From the NCBI GenBank assembly GCA_037444305.1, contig JBBIMP010000028.1, positions 10,498-74,497 on the forward strand: DNA of 64,000 nucleotides, written 5' to 3'. Shown here piece by piece: positions 51,941-61,426 of the stretch. The notes under the pieces are model-generated. The model was not told where the DNA came from. It saw nothing but the letters and a program-made list of their open reading frames with translations, and ran no database searches. A program made the position numbers and the translations under genes. How positions within the stretch are numbered: position 1 is the stretch's first letter; every line of letters begins with the position of its first letter. Source of the DNA: JBBIMP01 sp037444305 (GTDB lineage: Bacteria; Acidobacteriota; UBA6911).

Positions 51941-53203
51941 TCACACTTTCAATCCGATCGTTTCGAGGCTCCGGTTGTCATGACTGCCGATGGCCGCCAG
52001 CGTCAGTCCCGCCGAATCGAACACCGTGTCGGCCATCGTCCGGATATCCCGCGCCCTCACGTGGTCGATCGCCCGCAGGATTTCGCCCGGGCTGTGCACC
52101 CGTTCATAATACATCTGCTGGTGGGCAAGGTGGGCCATCCGGCTGGTGGAGCTTTCGAGGCTGAGCATCAGCGCACCCTTCACGCACTCCTTGGCACGCT
52201 TCAATTCTTGGGAAGACACCAGCTTCTCGCGCATGAGCCGGAACTCCCTGAGGATCAGCCGCACCACCTTCGCCGCCGCCTCCGGAGCCGTGCCCGCCGT
52301 GACCAGCAGGGCGCCGGCGTCCTGCTGCAGGCTCAGGCTCGATTCGATCCCATAGACGAGCCCCTTCTTCTCCCGGATATTCTGAAACAGCCGCGAGCTC
52401 ATCCCCCCTCCCAGGATACTGCTCAGGAGGTAGAGGCAGTACCGCTGCTCGGAAAGGACGCCGGGGCAGGGGAATCCCAGGCACAGGTGAAACTGCTCCA
52501 GATTTTTCTTGTACCGGATCTCGCGGCCGCCGCCCGTCTTCGGCGGCGGGCCCAGATCCGCGCGCTCGCCGCGCGGCAGGTCGCCGAAATACCGCCCGGC
52601 CAGGGCCTGCACCCGCCGGTGGCGGATGTTGCCCGCCACCGCCAGCACGGTGTTTGCCGCATTGTAGTTTTTCCGGAAGTAGTCCAGCACATCCCTGCGC
52701 GTGATGCCGGCCACCGATTCCTTCGATCCGGAAACGGCGCGCCCCAGCGGGTGTCTCGCCCAGAACCGCTCAAAAAACAGGTCGTGGATGAGCTCCTCGG
52801 GCGAATCCTCCACGGTGTTGATCTCCTCGAAAATCACGTTTTTCTCCCGGGCGACCTCCGCGCGCGGGAAGGTCGGGTGCAGAACTAGATCCGAGAGGAG
52901 TTCGATCGCGAACGGGAGCTGCTTGTCGAGTACCCTGGCGTAGAAGCCGACGTATTCCTTGTCGGTGAAGGCGTCGAGCTGGCCGCCCACCCCGTCGATG
53001 GCCCGGGCGATTTCCTCTCCGGAGCGGAACTGCGTCCCCTTGAAGAGCAGGTGCTCGATGAAGTGCGAGATTCCGTTCTTCCGCGGCTCCTCGAACCGCG
53101 ACCCGCACCGCACCCAGACCCCGATGGAGACGGACCGAAGGTGCGGCATGGCCTCGCTGACGACCACCAGCCCGTTTTTCAGCTCTTGCCTGCGAATGTC
53201 CAT
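51941..53203 (-). CDS. M16-family zinc peptidase
   Basis: 420 residues. The inverted zinc motif HFIEH is at 47-51 with the downstream glutamate in FEEINTVEDSPEE. The second M16 half (about 175-400) has the R/Y pair region LVYGIESSLSLQQDAGALLV. The size fits bacterial processing peptidase-like (PqqL/YmxG-type) proteins. No signal peptide, so probably cytoplasmic. Divergent from rlmN, first gene of its operon. Confidence 0.92.
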   Translation of the reverse strand: MDIRRQELKNGLVVVSEAMPHLRSVSIGVWVRCGSRFEEPRKNGISHFIEHLLFKGTQFRSGEEIARAIDGVGGQLDAFTDKEYVGFYARVLDKQLPFAIELLSDLVLHPTFPRAEVAREKNVIFEEINTVEDSPEELIHDLFFERFWARHPLGRAVSGSKESVAGITRRDVLDYFRKNYNAANTVLAVAGNIRHRRVQALAGRYFGDLPRGERADLGPPPKTGGGREIRYKKNLEQFHLCLGFPCPGVLSEQRYCLYLLSSILGGGMSSRLFQNIREKKGLVYGIESSLSLQQDAGALLVTAGTAPEAAAKVVRLILREFRLMREKLVSSQELKRAKECVKGALMLSLESSTSRMAHLAHQQMYYERVHSPGEILRAIDHVRARDIRTMADTVFDSAGLTLAAIGSHDNRSLETIGLKV

Positions 53204-53344
53204 CGCGTCCTTGCGGAGCCCGATCAGCCAGAGGTATTACTACCACAGCGCAGACGGCACCGGCAACCGCGCATTGGTCCGCCCGCCTCGAGGTCCGCGC
53301 ACGGCGGCAAAAGAAATGGTATCGTGAGGCCCGGGCCTGGAACG

Positions 53345-54499
53345 ATGACCGAGGAAGGGAAAACCAACCTGGTAGGATTGGAAGCCGCGGAGATCGGCGA
53401 GCTGATCGCCGACCTGGGGGAGCCCCCCTACCGGACAGACCAGATCTATGCGGGGATCTACCGCAGGCGCTACCGGCACTGGGACCGGTTCACCAGCCTC
53501 GGCAAGCCCCTGCGCGCGCGCCTGCAGGAACGTTTCAGCCTCGCCCTGCCCGAAATCCGCTCGACCTTCCTCTCCGCCGACGGAACCCGCAGGTACCTGT
53601 TTGCCGTGCCTCCGGCGCAGAAGATCGAGGCGGTCTTCATTCCCGAGGAAAAACGCGACACCTGCTGCATCTCGACCCAAGTCGGCTGCGCCGTCGAGTG
53701 CCTGTTCTGCGTGACCGGAAGGCTCCCGCTGCGGCGCAATCTCTCGGCCGGCGAGATCGTCGGGCAGGTCCTCGCTCTCCTGGCCGACCGGCAGGGCAGC
53801 GTGAAGCGCCTCAACGTGGTCATCATGGGCATGGGTGAACCGCTGCACAATTACGACAACGTCATGAAGGCGCTGCGGCTCATGACCGACCCCGACGGGC
53901 TCGCCCTCTCTCCGCGGCGGATCACGCTCTCCACCAGCGGCATCGTGCCCGGGCTCGAGCATCTGGCCGCGGAGCCGGCGATCCCCAACCTGGCGGTCTC
54001 GCTCAATGCCACCACCGACGAAGTCAGGGACGTGCTGATGCCCATCAATCGCAAGTGGAACCTCGCCGCGCTGCTCGAGGCCTGCCGGCGGTTTCCGCTC
54101 GACCGCCGGCGCAGGATCACCTTCGAATACGTGCTGATCGATTCCGTGAACGACTCTCCGGAGGATGCACGCCGCCTCGTCCGGCTCCTTCGGGGCCTGA
54201 AGCAGAAGATCAACCTGATCCCGCTGAATCCCGATCCGTGGGTGCCGCTGGCGGCCCCACCCGAGGAACGCGTCCTCGAGTTTCAGCAGATCCTGATCGA
54301 TCACGGCATGACCGCCTGCATTCGCCGCCCGCGGGGCAGCGATGTCTCCGCGGCCTGCGGCATGCTCGCCGGCAGAGAACAGCCGGAGGGCGACGAGGCC
54401 CACCCTCCGCCCAAGCCCGCATTCATTGAAGCGCTTTCCAAAATCCTCGCGGCCACCGGCTCCAAAAGCGGCGGCGGACGGGGCAGGAGCGGAACATGA
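53345..54499 (+). CDS. rlmN: 23S rRNA (adenine2503-C2)/tRNA (adenine37-C2)-methyltransferase RlmN
   Basis: 384 residues from the ATG of MTEEGKTNLVGLEAAEIG. Radical-SAM cluster motif CAVECLFC (CxxxCxxC), MGMGEPLHNYDNV, and a catalytic cysteine in the C-terminal SAACGMLAG. Methylates A2503 of 23S rRNA and A37 of some tRNAs through a Cys-methyl intermediate. The C-terminus runs about 30 residues past the usual end with a low-complexity SGGGRGRSG. The stop overlaps acpS (ATGA). Confidence 0.94.
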   Translation: MTEEGKTNLVGLEAAEIGELIADLGEPPYRTDQIYAGIYRRRYRHWDRFTSLGKPLRARLQERFSLALPEIRSTFLSADGTRRYLFAVPPAQKIEAVFIPEEKRDTCCISTQVGCAVECLFCVTGRLPLRRNLSAGEIVGQVLALLADRQGSVKRLNVVIMGMGEPLHNYDNVMKALRLMTDPDGLALSPRRITLSTSGIVPGLEHLAAEPAIPNLAVSLNATTDEVRDVLMPINRKWNLAALLEACRRFPLDRRRRITFEYVLIDSVNDSPEDARRLVRLLRGLKQKINLIPLNPDPWVPLAAPPEERVLEFQQILIDHGMTACIRRPRGSDVSAACGMLAGREQPEGDEAHPPPKPAFIEALSKILAATGSKSGGGRGRSGT

Positions 54500-54879
54500 T
54501 CACATCTATCGGCATCGACCTCGTGGAGATCGGGCGCCTGCGCGAAACCCTCGGCCGGCAGGGAGAGCGGTTCACCCGCCGCGTCTTCACCGCCGCAGAA
54601 GACGAATACTGCCGCACGCACCGGGATCCAGTCCCGCACTACGCTGCCCGGTTCGCAGCCAAGGAAGCCCTGTTCAAGGCGCTGGGGACCGGCTGGGCCC
54701 AGGGAGTTTCCTGGCAGGAGGCGGAGGTCCGGCGGGAGCAGGGGAAAACGCCGGTTCTCCTGCTTCACGGCCGCGCGGCGGAGATCGCCGGAGCCATGGG
54801 CGCCGGCAAGGTACACCTGAGCCTATCGCACACGGACGCTACCGCCGTCGCCGTCGTCATTCTGGAGCGGCAGCAATGA
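54496..54879 (+). CDS. acpS: Holo-[acyl-carrier-protein] synthase
   Basis: 127 residues. The start SIGIDLVEIGRL carries the metal-binding Asp, and FAAKEALFKALGTG the second acidic site; HLSLSHTDATAVAVVILE is the C-terminal signature. Transfers phosphopantetheine from CoA to ACP. Translationally coupled to rlmN by a four-base overlap. Confidence 0.94.
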   Translation: MITSIGIDLVEIGRLRETLGRQGERFTRRVFTAAEDEYCRTHRDPVPHYAARFAAKEALFKALGTGWAQGVSWQEAEVRREQGKTPVLLLHGRAAEIAGAMGAGKVHLSLSHTDATAVAVVILERQQ

Positions 54880-54887
54880 TGCACCGC

Positions 54888-54952
54888 GCGCGGTCTTTTG
54901 CGGGCAATCACGGATCGGCGCGCGCGCCGTGCTTGCCCGCAAAAGGCCGCGC
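54888..54952. terminator. Long inverted repeat between acpS and mtaB, possible bidirectional terminator
   Basis: Two 20-base arms (54888-54907 and 54933-54952) match at 19 of 20 positions, the exception being a T that can form a G-U pair on one strand. The loop holds a further CACGG/CCGTG pair. It sits between two converging genes. No T run follows the stem on either strand, so a classical intrinsic terminator is not certain. Confidence 0.55.
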
Positions 54953-54954
54953 CG

Positions 54955-56253
54955 CTACTCGATCGTGGCGAGAGTGACGTCTCTGCGCGCCTGCCGGATG
55001 CGCAGTTTCACGAGGCGGTTCGGCTCCACCCCATCTGCATCGATTTTTGCGTGGATGAAGTTGCCGGTGAGGGCGGCCGATGCGCCCAGCCCCTCCTCCT
55101 GCGACAGCGTGACCGCCTCCAGCATTTGCCCTTCGAATCGCCTCCTGAAGGCGAGGTTCTTCTCCCTGGACAGCGCGCGCAGCAACCTGGCCCGCTCCCT
55201 CGCCGCCTGAGGCGGCACGCGCTCCGGCATGTCGAATGCTGCCGTCCCCTCGCGCGCGGAGAAAGGAAAAACGTGCATGTAGGTCAGTGGCGAGCTCTCC
55301 ACCAGGCGATAGGTGGCCTCGAAATCCTCGTCCGTCTCGCCCGGGAACCCGACCAGCACGTCCGTGCCTATCGCCGCGCCGGGGAGTTTCTCCCGGATCG
55401 AGCCGACCAGGTCGAGATACCGGCCGGCGCGGTAAGGCCGCCTCATTTTCCGCAGGATGCGGTCGCTCCCGCTTTGAAGGGGAATGTGGAAGTGGGGCGC
55501 GAAGGCGGGTTGCTCCCTGGCCAGATCCGTCAAATCCGTCCCTACCCGCATCGGCTCGATGCTGCTCAGCCGCAGCCGGCCCAGGCCGGGGATCCGGAAT
55601 ATCCGCCGCAGCAGCTCCGTCAGCGCCACCGGAGGATTGAGCCTGCATCCGTATGCGCCAAGATTCACGCCCGTGAGCACGATCTCCTGGTAACCCAAAC
55701 CCACCAGTCTTTCCATTTCCCTGACAACCGCATCGGGAGCGGCGCTTCGTCCGGGACCTCGCACCGACGGGACGATGCAGTAGGCGCAGCGTGCGTCGCA
55801 CCCGTCCTGCAGCTTCAGAAACGGGCGGGTCCTCCCGCCGGCCTGCGCAGTCAGAGGAAATGTGTTTTTCGCAGATTGTTCCACCGGGGTCCAGATAATC
55901 GCTCCCGACAAGGTCTGGCCCTCCACCAGGAATTCATCCAGGCGATCTTTTTCCCGGTTCCCGACCACCAGGCTCACGCCCGGAATCCTGGCCAAGGCCT
56001 CAGGGTCGCGCTGGGCGTAGCAGCCGGTGACAACCAGTTTTGCCTGGGGATTCTCCCGGTGGAGTTTCCGGACGGCCTGCCGCACCTGCTGGTCGCTCCG
56101 CCGGGTGACGGTGCAGGAATTGACCACGATGAGATCCGCCTCTTCCGGTCGCGCCGTCTGCCGCATCGACCTGCTGTCCAGCCGCTCGCCGATGCTTGCG
56201 CTGTCGGCCTGGTTGCAGCGGCATCCGAAGGTGCAGATGTAGAACTTATCCAT
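54955..56253 (-). CDS. mtaB: tRNA (N6-threonylcarbamoyladenosine37-C2)-methylthiotransferase MtaB
   Basis: 432 residues. N-terminal UPF0004 domain with three cluster cysteines (FGCRCNQ, NSCTV, VTGCYA), radical-SAM motif CDARCAYC near 152-159, and C-terminal TRAM domain (about 370-430). The TFGCRCNQADS start separates MtaB from MiaB and RimO. Adds methylthio to t6A37 in tRNAs reading ANN codons. It overlaps purE by eight bases at the end of the galU-purD-purE operon. Confidence 0.92.
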   Translation of the reverse strand: MDKFYICTFGCRCNQADSASIGERLDSRSMRQTARPEEADLIVVNSCTVTRRSDQQVRQAVRKLHRENPQAKLVVTGCYAQRDPEALARIPGVSLVVGNREKDRLDEFLVEGQTLSGAIIWTPVEQSAKNTFPLTAQAGGRTRPFLKLQDGCDARCAYCIVPSVRGPGRSAAPDAVVREMERLVGLGYQEIVLTGVNLGAYGCRLNPPVALTELLRRIFRIPGLGRLRLSSIEPMRVGTDLTDLAREQPAFAPHFHIPLQSGSDRILRKMRRPYRAGRYLDLVGSIREKLPGAAIGTDVLVGFPGETDEDFEATYRLVESSPLTYMHVFPFSAREGTAAFDMPERVPPQAARERARLLRALSREKNLAFRRRFEGQMLEAVTLSQEEGLGASAALTGNFIHAKIDADGVEPNRLVKLRIRQARRDVTLATIE

Positions 56254-56752
56254 TCCTGATCTTCTTGCCCTCCCGGTCCTTCTCCTCCTCCTGCTCCGCC
56301 AGGGTTTTCTTGTACTCCCGGAGTCGCTCGGCCAGTTCTTCGTTCGAACGCGCCAGGATCTGCGCGGCGAGGATGGCCGCGTTCGCCGCGCCTTCGGCGC
56401 CGATCCCCATGGCGGCGACCGGAATGCCCGCGGGCATCATTGCAGTAGAGACCAGCGCGTCGAGCCCCTGGAGGGGGGAGGTATCCGCCGGCACGCCGAT
56501 CACCGGAAGAATGGTGTGGGCCGCAAGCATGCCCGCCAGGTGAGCAGCGCCGCCCGCGCAGGCTATCACCACCTGCACACCCCGCTCCTCCAGCACGACG
56601 GCATAGCGATGCACCCGGTCGGGGGAGCGGTGCGCGCCGGCAACCGTGACCTCGTGAGAGATGCCGAAGCGTTGGAGAACATCCGTCATCGCCGTCACAA
56701 GCGAATCCTCCACCTCGCTGCCCACGACAACCGCCACTTTCGCCTTGCTCAT
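56246..56752 (-). CDS. purE: N5-carboxyaminoimidazole ribonucleotide mutase
   Basis: 168 residues. VVGSEVEDSLV (S/D near residue 12-17) and GAHRSPDRV form the nucleotide-binding loop; GGAAHLAGMLAAHT and PVIGVP follow. Converts N5-CAIR to CAIR in purine synthesis. A highly charged C-terminal extension (EEEKDREGKKIRNG) overlaps the mtaB start. No purK is seen nearby. Confidence 0.94.
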   Translation of the reverse strand: MSKAKVAVVVGSEVEDSLVTAMTDVLQRFGISHEVTVAGAHRSPDRVHRYAVVLEERGVQVVIACAGGAAHLAGMLAAHTILPVIGVPADTSPLQGLDALVSTAMMPAGIPVAAMGIGAEGAANAAILAAQILARSNEELAERLREYKKTLAEQEEEKDREGKKIRNG

Positions 56753-56776
56753 GAGTTGCCTCCGCCCGCGCCCGCC

Positions 56777-58060
56777 CTACACTGCGCCCTTGAGCCCCTT
56801 GGCGCCGATGTCCCGGCGGTAGTGCATATCCTCGAAGTAGATCTTGTTGACTGCTTCGTAGGCCGCGATCACCGCGTCCGCCAGTCCGCCGGCAGTCGCC
56901 GTCACCCCCAGCACGCGCCCGCCGTGCGTCTTCAGGCCGGCGCCTTCCCGTACGGTCCCGGAGTGAAACAGGACGATCCGGCCATCCTCCTCCGCCATTT
57001 CCAGCCCGGAGATCGTCTTGCCGTTTTCGCAGGTCCCCGGGTAACCGCCGGAAGCCAGGACCACGCAAACCGTTGCGCCGCGGCTCCATTCCGCCCTGTA
57101 ATCCTTCAACCGCCCGGCGCAGATGGCTTCGCACAGCGCGGCAAAATCACTCTCCAGTCGCGGCAGGATCACCTGTCCCTCGGGGTCGCCCATCCGCACG
57201 TTGAACTCGAGCACCTGCGGCCCGCCGGCGGTCAGCATCAGCCCTGCATAGAGCATACCCTGAAACGGACAACCCTCCTCCCTCAGGCCCCTGACGACGG
57301 GGTGGATGATCCGCTTCATGATGATTTCGGGCAAATCGCCGCGCAGGATCTCGTCGTTGGAATAGGCCCCCATGCCCCCGGTGTTGGGCCCCTGGTCGTC
57401 GTCGAAGGCGGCCTTGTGGTCCTGTGCCGCTACGGCCGGCACTACGGTCTCCCCGTCGGTAAAGACGATGAAGGAGGCCTCGGTGCCGAACAGGCACTCC
57501 TCCAGGATGATCCTGTCGCCGGCGGCGCCGAACTCCCGCTGCACCATGATCCGCCGGACGGCATCGCCCGCCTCCGCCTCGTCCGCGGCGACCACGACAC
57601 CCTTGCCGGCCGCAAGCCCATCCGCCTTAACCACTATGGGATAGCGGACTTCGCTCGACGCCAGGCGCGCCAGGGCTTCATCTGCGGCGTCATGCACCGT
57701 GAAGGCGCCCGTCGGCACACCGTGGCGCGTCATGAACTCCTTGGCAAACACTTTGCTGGATTCGAGCCGCGCGGCCTCCCGGCCCGGTCCCAGCACCGGC
57801 ACCCCGTGCTTCCGGAAGAGATCGGCCATTCCCTCGGCCAGCGGCGCTTCCGGGCCGATCACGACCAGGTCGATCCTCTCGGTCCGGGCAAGGTCCAGGA
57901 GCGCCCCGTGATCGCCGACCGGCACGGGAACACAGACGGCGTCCCGGGCGATGCCGCCGTTTCCCGGCGCGCAAAAGAGCTCGCGTACGCGCGGGCTCTT
58001 CTTCAGCTTCCACACGATCGCATGCTCTCTTCCGCCCGATCCCACAACCAGTATGCGCAT
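56777..58060 (-). CDS. purD: Phosphoribosylamine-glycine ligase
   Basis: 427 residues, ATP-grasp fold. MRILVVGSGGREHAIVWKL at the start, KADGLAAGKGVVVA in the ATP site, MGAYSNDEIL and EFNVRMGDPEGQVILPRL near the metal site. Makes GAR in step two of purine synthesis. It lies 21 bases after galU and 24 before purE. Confidence 0.96.
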   Translation of the reverse strand: MRILVVGSGGREHAIVWKLKKSPRVRELFCAPGNGGIARDAVCVPVPVGDHGALLDLARTERIDLVVIGPEAPLAEGMADLFRKHGVPVLGPGREAARLESSKVFAKEFMTRHGVPTGAFTVHDAADEALARLASSEVRYPIVVKADGLAAGKGVVVAADEAEAGDAVRRIMVQREFGAAGDRIILEECLFGTEASFIVFTDGETVVPAVAAQDHKAAFDDDQGPNTGGMGAYSNDEILRGDLPEIIMKRIIHPVVRGLREEGCPFQGMLYAGLMLTAGGPQVLEFNVRMGDPEGQVILPRLESDFAALCEAICAGRLKDYRAEWSRGATVCVVLASGGYPGTCENGKTISGLEMAEEDGRIVLFHSGTVREGAGLKTHGGRVLGVTATAGGLADAVIAAYEAVNKIYFEDMHYRRDIGAKGLKGAV

Positions 58061-58081
58061 GTTTCCTCCCCCGGCTTTCCG

Positions 58082-58957
58082 CTATTCGAGGTTCAGCCCC
58101 CGGAGGTACTCGCGGAACGCCTGGCCCAGCTCCGGATTCTTCAGCGCGAATTCCACGGTGGCCTTCAGGAACCCGAGCTTCTCTCCGGCGTCGTGGCGCT
58201 TTCCCTTGAAACGGTACCCGAGGATTCGTTCCCGTTCCAGCAGCCGGCATAATCCGTCGGTCAGCTGGATTTCCCCGCCGGCGCCCCGTTCGACCTCGTC
58301 CAGAGCCTGGAAGATTCCCGGCGAGAGCACGTAGCGCCCAATGATCGCCAGGTTCGAGGGGGCCCGGCCCGGGGCAGGCTTTTCCACCATGTCCTCGATT
58401 TCAAACACCCCCTCATCCCCCTCCAGCAGCTTCCCCTTTATGATGCCGTAGCGGCCGGTTTCCTCCGGGGGAACCTCCATGATGGCCACGATGCTTGCCT
58501 GGTGACGCTCGTAGACCTCGAGCATTTGGCCGATGCACGGCCGGCCGGCCTCGATGAGGTCGTCCCCGAGAAGAACGGCGAAGGGTTCACGATCGACGAT
58601 TTCACGCACCATCATGATGGCGTGGCCGAGCCCCAGGGCCTCTTTCTGCCGCACGTAGGCGATGTGCACCATGTCCGACACGGCTCGCACCAGTTTCAGC
58701 AGGTCGGATTTGCCGCGGTCCTCGAGGATCCGCTCCAGCTCGAAGGACACGTCGAAGTGATCCTCGATCGCGTTCTTCCCCCGGCCCGTGACGATGATGA
58801 TATTCTCGATGCCCGCCTCGACAGCTTCTTCGACAGCGTACTGGATGATCGGGCGGTCCACCAGCGGGAGCATCTCCTTGGGCTGAGCCTTGGTGGCGGG
58901 AAGGAAGCGGGTTCCCAGTCCCGCGGCGGGGAAGACTGCTTTCCGAACTCGCGTCAT
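58082..58957 (-). CDS. galU: UTP-glucose-1-phosphate uridylyltransferase
   Basis: 291 residues from the ATG of MTRVRKAVFPAAGLGTRFLP, with GAGG upstream. Nucleotide loop AAGLGTRFLPATKAQPKEM, IIIVTGRGKNAIEDHFD, GLGHAI, and FAVLLGDDLI are standard. Supplies UDP-glucose for LPS and exopolysaccharide. First gene of the galU-purD-purE-mtaB operon, divergent from serS. Confidence 0.95.
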   Translation of the reverse strand: MTRVRKAVFPAAGLGTRFLPATKAQPKEMLPLVDRPIIQYAVEEAVEAGIENIIIVTGRGKNAIEDHFDVSFELERILEDRGKSDLLKLVRAVSDMVHIAYVRQKEALGLGHAIMMVREIVDREPFAVLLGDDLIEAGRPCIGQMLEVYERHQASIVAIMEVPPEETGRYGIIKGKLLEGDEGVFEIEDMVEKPAPGRAPSNLAIIGRYVLSPGIFQALDEVERGAGGEIQLTDGLCRLLERERILGYRFKGKRHDAGEKLGFLKATVEFALKNPELGQAFREYLRGLNLE

Positions 58958-59223
58958 CGCGCAACCTCTTTTCCTTGAATTATGCTCCGCGGCGGCCTTC
59001 CGGGCGCACCGGACAAGCCATTCAAGCAATGCGCCGGCCCAAAGTCAAGCCGCCCACGGCGCCACGGGTGCCGGCCATACCCGCCCGGAGAGCCGCAGCG
59101 TTGTCGGCCGCGTTTCCTCTACAACAAAGGGCTTTTACGCGGAAGGACTGTTTGTTACCCTTCGGCTGTCCTGAGCGGAAGCCCGGTCTCCGCGCGTCAG
59201 CTCGTTTGCGAAACGGAAGAACA

Positions 59224-60501
59224 ATGCTCGACCGAAACTTTGTCCGCGAAAACCTGGATTTTGTGCGGCAGCGGCTGGCGGCACGGGGCGGTGACTTCGC
59301 CCTGGACGAACTCGTCTCGCTGGACGCGGAGTGGAAGAAACTCACGCTCGAGGCCGAAGAGCTCCGCCGGAGGCGGAACGAGGCTTCCGAGAGCATCGGC
59401 CGCCTCAAGCGGGAAGGGCACGACACCACCGCCGAGCAGGCTCGCGTGAAGGACATCTCCTCGGAGATCAAGTCGCTGGAGGAAGCTTCCCGGGGCGTCG
59501 AAGAGCGCTTGAATGCGCTGCTTCACGGAATCCCGAACCTCCCTCACGCCTCCGTACCGTCCGGAGACGACGCCGACGCCAACAAGGAAGTGCGCCGCTG
59601 GGGCCGGCCCCCGGATTTCGACTTCGAGCCGCTGGACCACGTCGACCTGGGCAGCCGGCTCGGCATCCTGGACACGGAGCGCGCAGCCAAAATCACGGGG
59701 GCCCGGTTTGCACTTCTGGCCGGCACCGGAGCCCTGATGGAGCGCGCGCTGATCAGCTTCATGATCGACGTGCACGTGCGCGAGCACGCATACCGCGAAG
59801 TGCTGCCGCCGTTCATGGTCAATTCCGCCAGCCTCTTTGGAACGGGAAATCTGCCCAAGTTCGCACAGGACCTGTTCCGGATCGAGGGGACCGACTATTT
59901 CCTGATTCCCACCGCGGAGGTGCCGGTGACCAACATCTTCAGGGACGAGGTGCTGGACGGCTCGACCCTGCCGCAGAAGTTCGTCGCCTACACCCCCTGT
60001 TTCCGGAGCGAGGCCGGCTCGTATGGCAAGGACACGCGCGGACTGATACGCCAGCACCAGTTCAACAAGGTCGAACTGGTCAAGTTCGCGGATCCCGCGA
60101 ATTCCTACGACGAGCTCGAAAGCCTGACGCGCGATGCGGAGGAAATCCTCAAGCGGCTGGGGCTCCACTACCGCGTGGTGGTGCTCTCCACCGGCGACAT
60201 GGGTTTTTCGAGCGCGAAGACCTATGACCTGGAGGTGTGGCTGCCCAGCCAGAATCTGTTCCGGGAAATATCCTCCTGCAGCAATTTCGAGGCTTTCCAG
60301 GCGCGCCGGGCCAACATCCGCTTCAAGGCTGCGGACGGCAAGAGGAACTTCGTGCACACGCTGAACGGCTCAGGGCTGGCCATCGGCAGGACCTGGCTCG
60401 CGATTCTCGAAAACTACCAGCAGAAGGACGGGTCGGTGAGCGTCCCGGAGGCTTTGAGGCCTTATATGCGGGGGCTGGAGAAGATCGAGCCGGCGGGCTG
60501 A
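59224..60501 (+). CDS. serS: Serine-tRNA ligase
   Basis: 425 residues from the ATG of MLDRNFVRENLDFVRQRL. N-terminal coiled coil (about 25-110) that contacts the tRNA long arm; class II motifs: motif 2 CFRSEAGSYGKDTRGLIRQHQF and motif 3 GSGLAIGRTWLAILENYQ, plus IPTAEVP in the serine site. Charges tRNA-Ser and, in selenocysteine users, also tRNA-Sec before conversion by SelA, which fits the SelD in this window. Confidence 0.97.
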   Translation: MLDRNFVRENLDFVRQRLAARGGDFALDELVSLDAEWKKLTLEAEELRRRRNEASESIGRLKREGHDTTAEQARVKDISSEIKSLEEASRGVEERLNALLHGIPNLPHASVPSGDDADANKEVRRWGRPPDFDFEPLDHVDLGSRLGILDTERAAKITGARFALLAGTGALMERALISFMIDVHVREHAYREVLPPFMVNSASLFGTGNLPKFAQDLFRIEGTDYFLIPTAEVPVTNIFRDEVLDGSTLPQKFVAYTPCFRSEAGSYGKDTRGLIRQHQFNKVELVKFADPANSYDELESLTRDAEEILKRLGLHYRVVVLSTGDMGFSSAKTYDLEVWLPSQNLFREISSCSNFEAFQARRANIRFKAADGKRNFVHTLNGSGLAIGRTWLAILENYQQKDGSVSVPEALRPYMRGLEKIEPAG

Positions 60502-60536
60502 AGACCGGAGCCCGCGCCTTGCGCTGCCGGAAGCCT

Positions 60537-61202
60537 TCAGGGGATCCGGCCCGGCGGATCCTGCTCCGGCGGGAGCTGCAGGGGCCGTTCGAGTTTGATG
60601 TCCATCGTCGCTCCCCGCCGCACCTCGAGGTCCCGTCCCCGCGTGGCAAACACGGTCGCAAGCCCTACGGCCGCGCCCGCGCCGGCGCCTACCGCGGCGC
60701 CCCGGCCGCCGCCGATGAGGGCGCCGATACCTGCGCCGGAGAGGCTCGGCTTGGCCACCCGGCCCGCATCCTTGCCCAGGGACCGCTCGCCTTCAACGGT
60801 GTTCTCGGGCCCGGCGCCCTCGTTGCCGTCGGGATCCACCCGCAGCAGCGAGGCGACGATTTCCACCGGCCGCCCACCGGGCGTCCGGACGGTCTGGAAC
60901 ATGAGATTCATCATGGCCTTGCCGCGGAAGCGCCCGGGGCGCTGGACACGCGACACGCTTCCGGTTACGATGCTCCCCTTCGGCAGGACAAGCCTCTCCT
61001 TCACGTAGACGGGAACGATCACCGTTGCGGAGAATGTATCTCCCTCGGTGCTGAGCTTGGTGCTGAGATAGTCGTTGAGCTGAAGCCTGACGACGGTACC
61101 CGCAGAGAGAACGCCCTCTGCACTGCCTTGCGGCAGCGCCGGGCTCGCCCCCATGACTAGCAGGCAGATCAGGGCTGCGCTGGTTGACGATATTCTCTTC
61201 AT
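60537..61202 (-). CDS. Hypothetical exported protein with glycine-zipper segment
   Basis: 221 residues. Signal peptide about 1-26 (ends LPQG). A beta-rich region (about 28-125; GTVVRLQLNDYLSTKLSTEGDTF, LVLPKGSIVTGSVSRVQRPGR) resembles the outer domain of VirB10/TrbI-like and acidobacterial exported proteins. A Gly/Ala zipper follows (about 158-182, GAGIGALIGGGRGAAVGAGA), likely membrane-interacting. No gene name can be assigned. It has a near-consensus promoter and a leader of about 117 bases. Convergent with serS. Confidence 0.65.
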   Translation of the reverse strand: MKRISSTSAALICLLVMGASPALPQGSAEGVLSAGTVVRLQLNDYLSTKLSTEGDTFSATVIVPVYVKERLVLPKGSIVTGSVSRVQRPGRFRGKAMMNLMFQTVRTPGGRPVEIVASLLRVDPDGNEGAGPENTVEGERSLGKDAGRVAKPSLSGAGIGALIGGGRGAAVGAGAGAAVGLATVFATRGRDLEVRRGATMDIKLERPLQLPPEQDPPGRIP

Positions 61203-61325
61203 TGGGCACCTCCCGGCAGCGGTCGCTTCCCGTCTGGACCCGGTCCCGACCCTTTAGATGCGTCGATCCGTAACAGGGTTCAGCAAACCGCTGCTTCCCG
61301 CTGCCGTGGAAGCTCCCGCCGCGCT

Positions 61326-61354
61326 ATTATACGGCCGGGAATTGTGTCTGACAA
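61326..61354 (-). promoter_or_regulatory. Near-consensus sigma-70 promoter of the glycine-zipper gene
   Basis: Minus strand: TTGTCA (61354-61349, five of six), an exact 17-base spacer, and TATAAT (61331-61326, perfect). It predicts transcription start near 61319 and a long leader before the ATG at 61202. Confidence 0.7.
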
Positions 61355-61426
61355 CTTCCTGAATACAAAGGGGATTGTTCCGATGTCGCTTGACTGCGTC
61401 GGGAGCTGCTGATAGCTTCATCGCCC

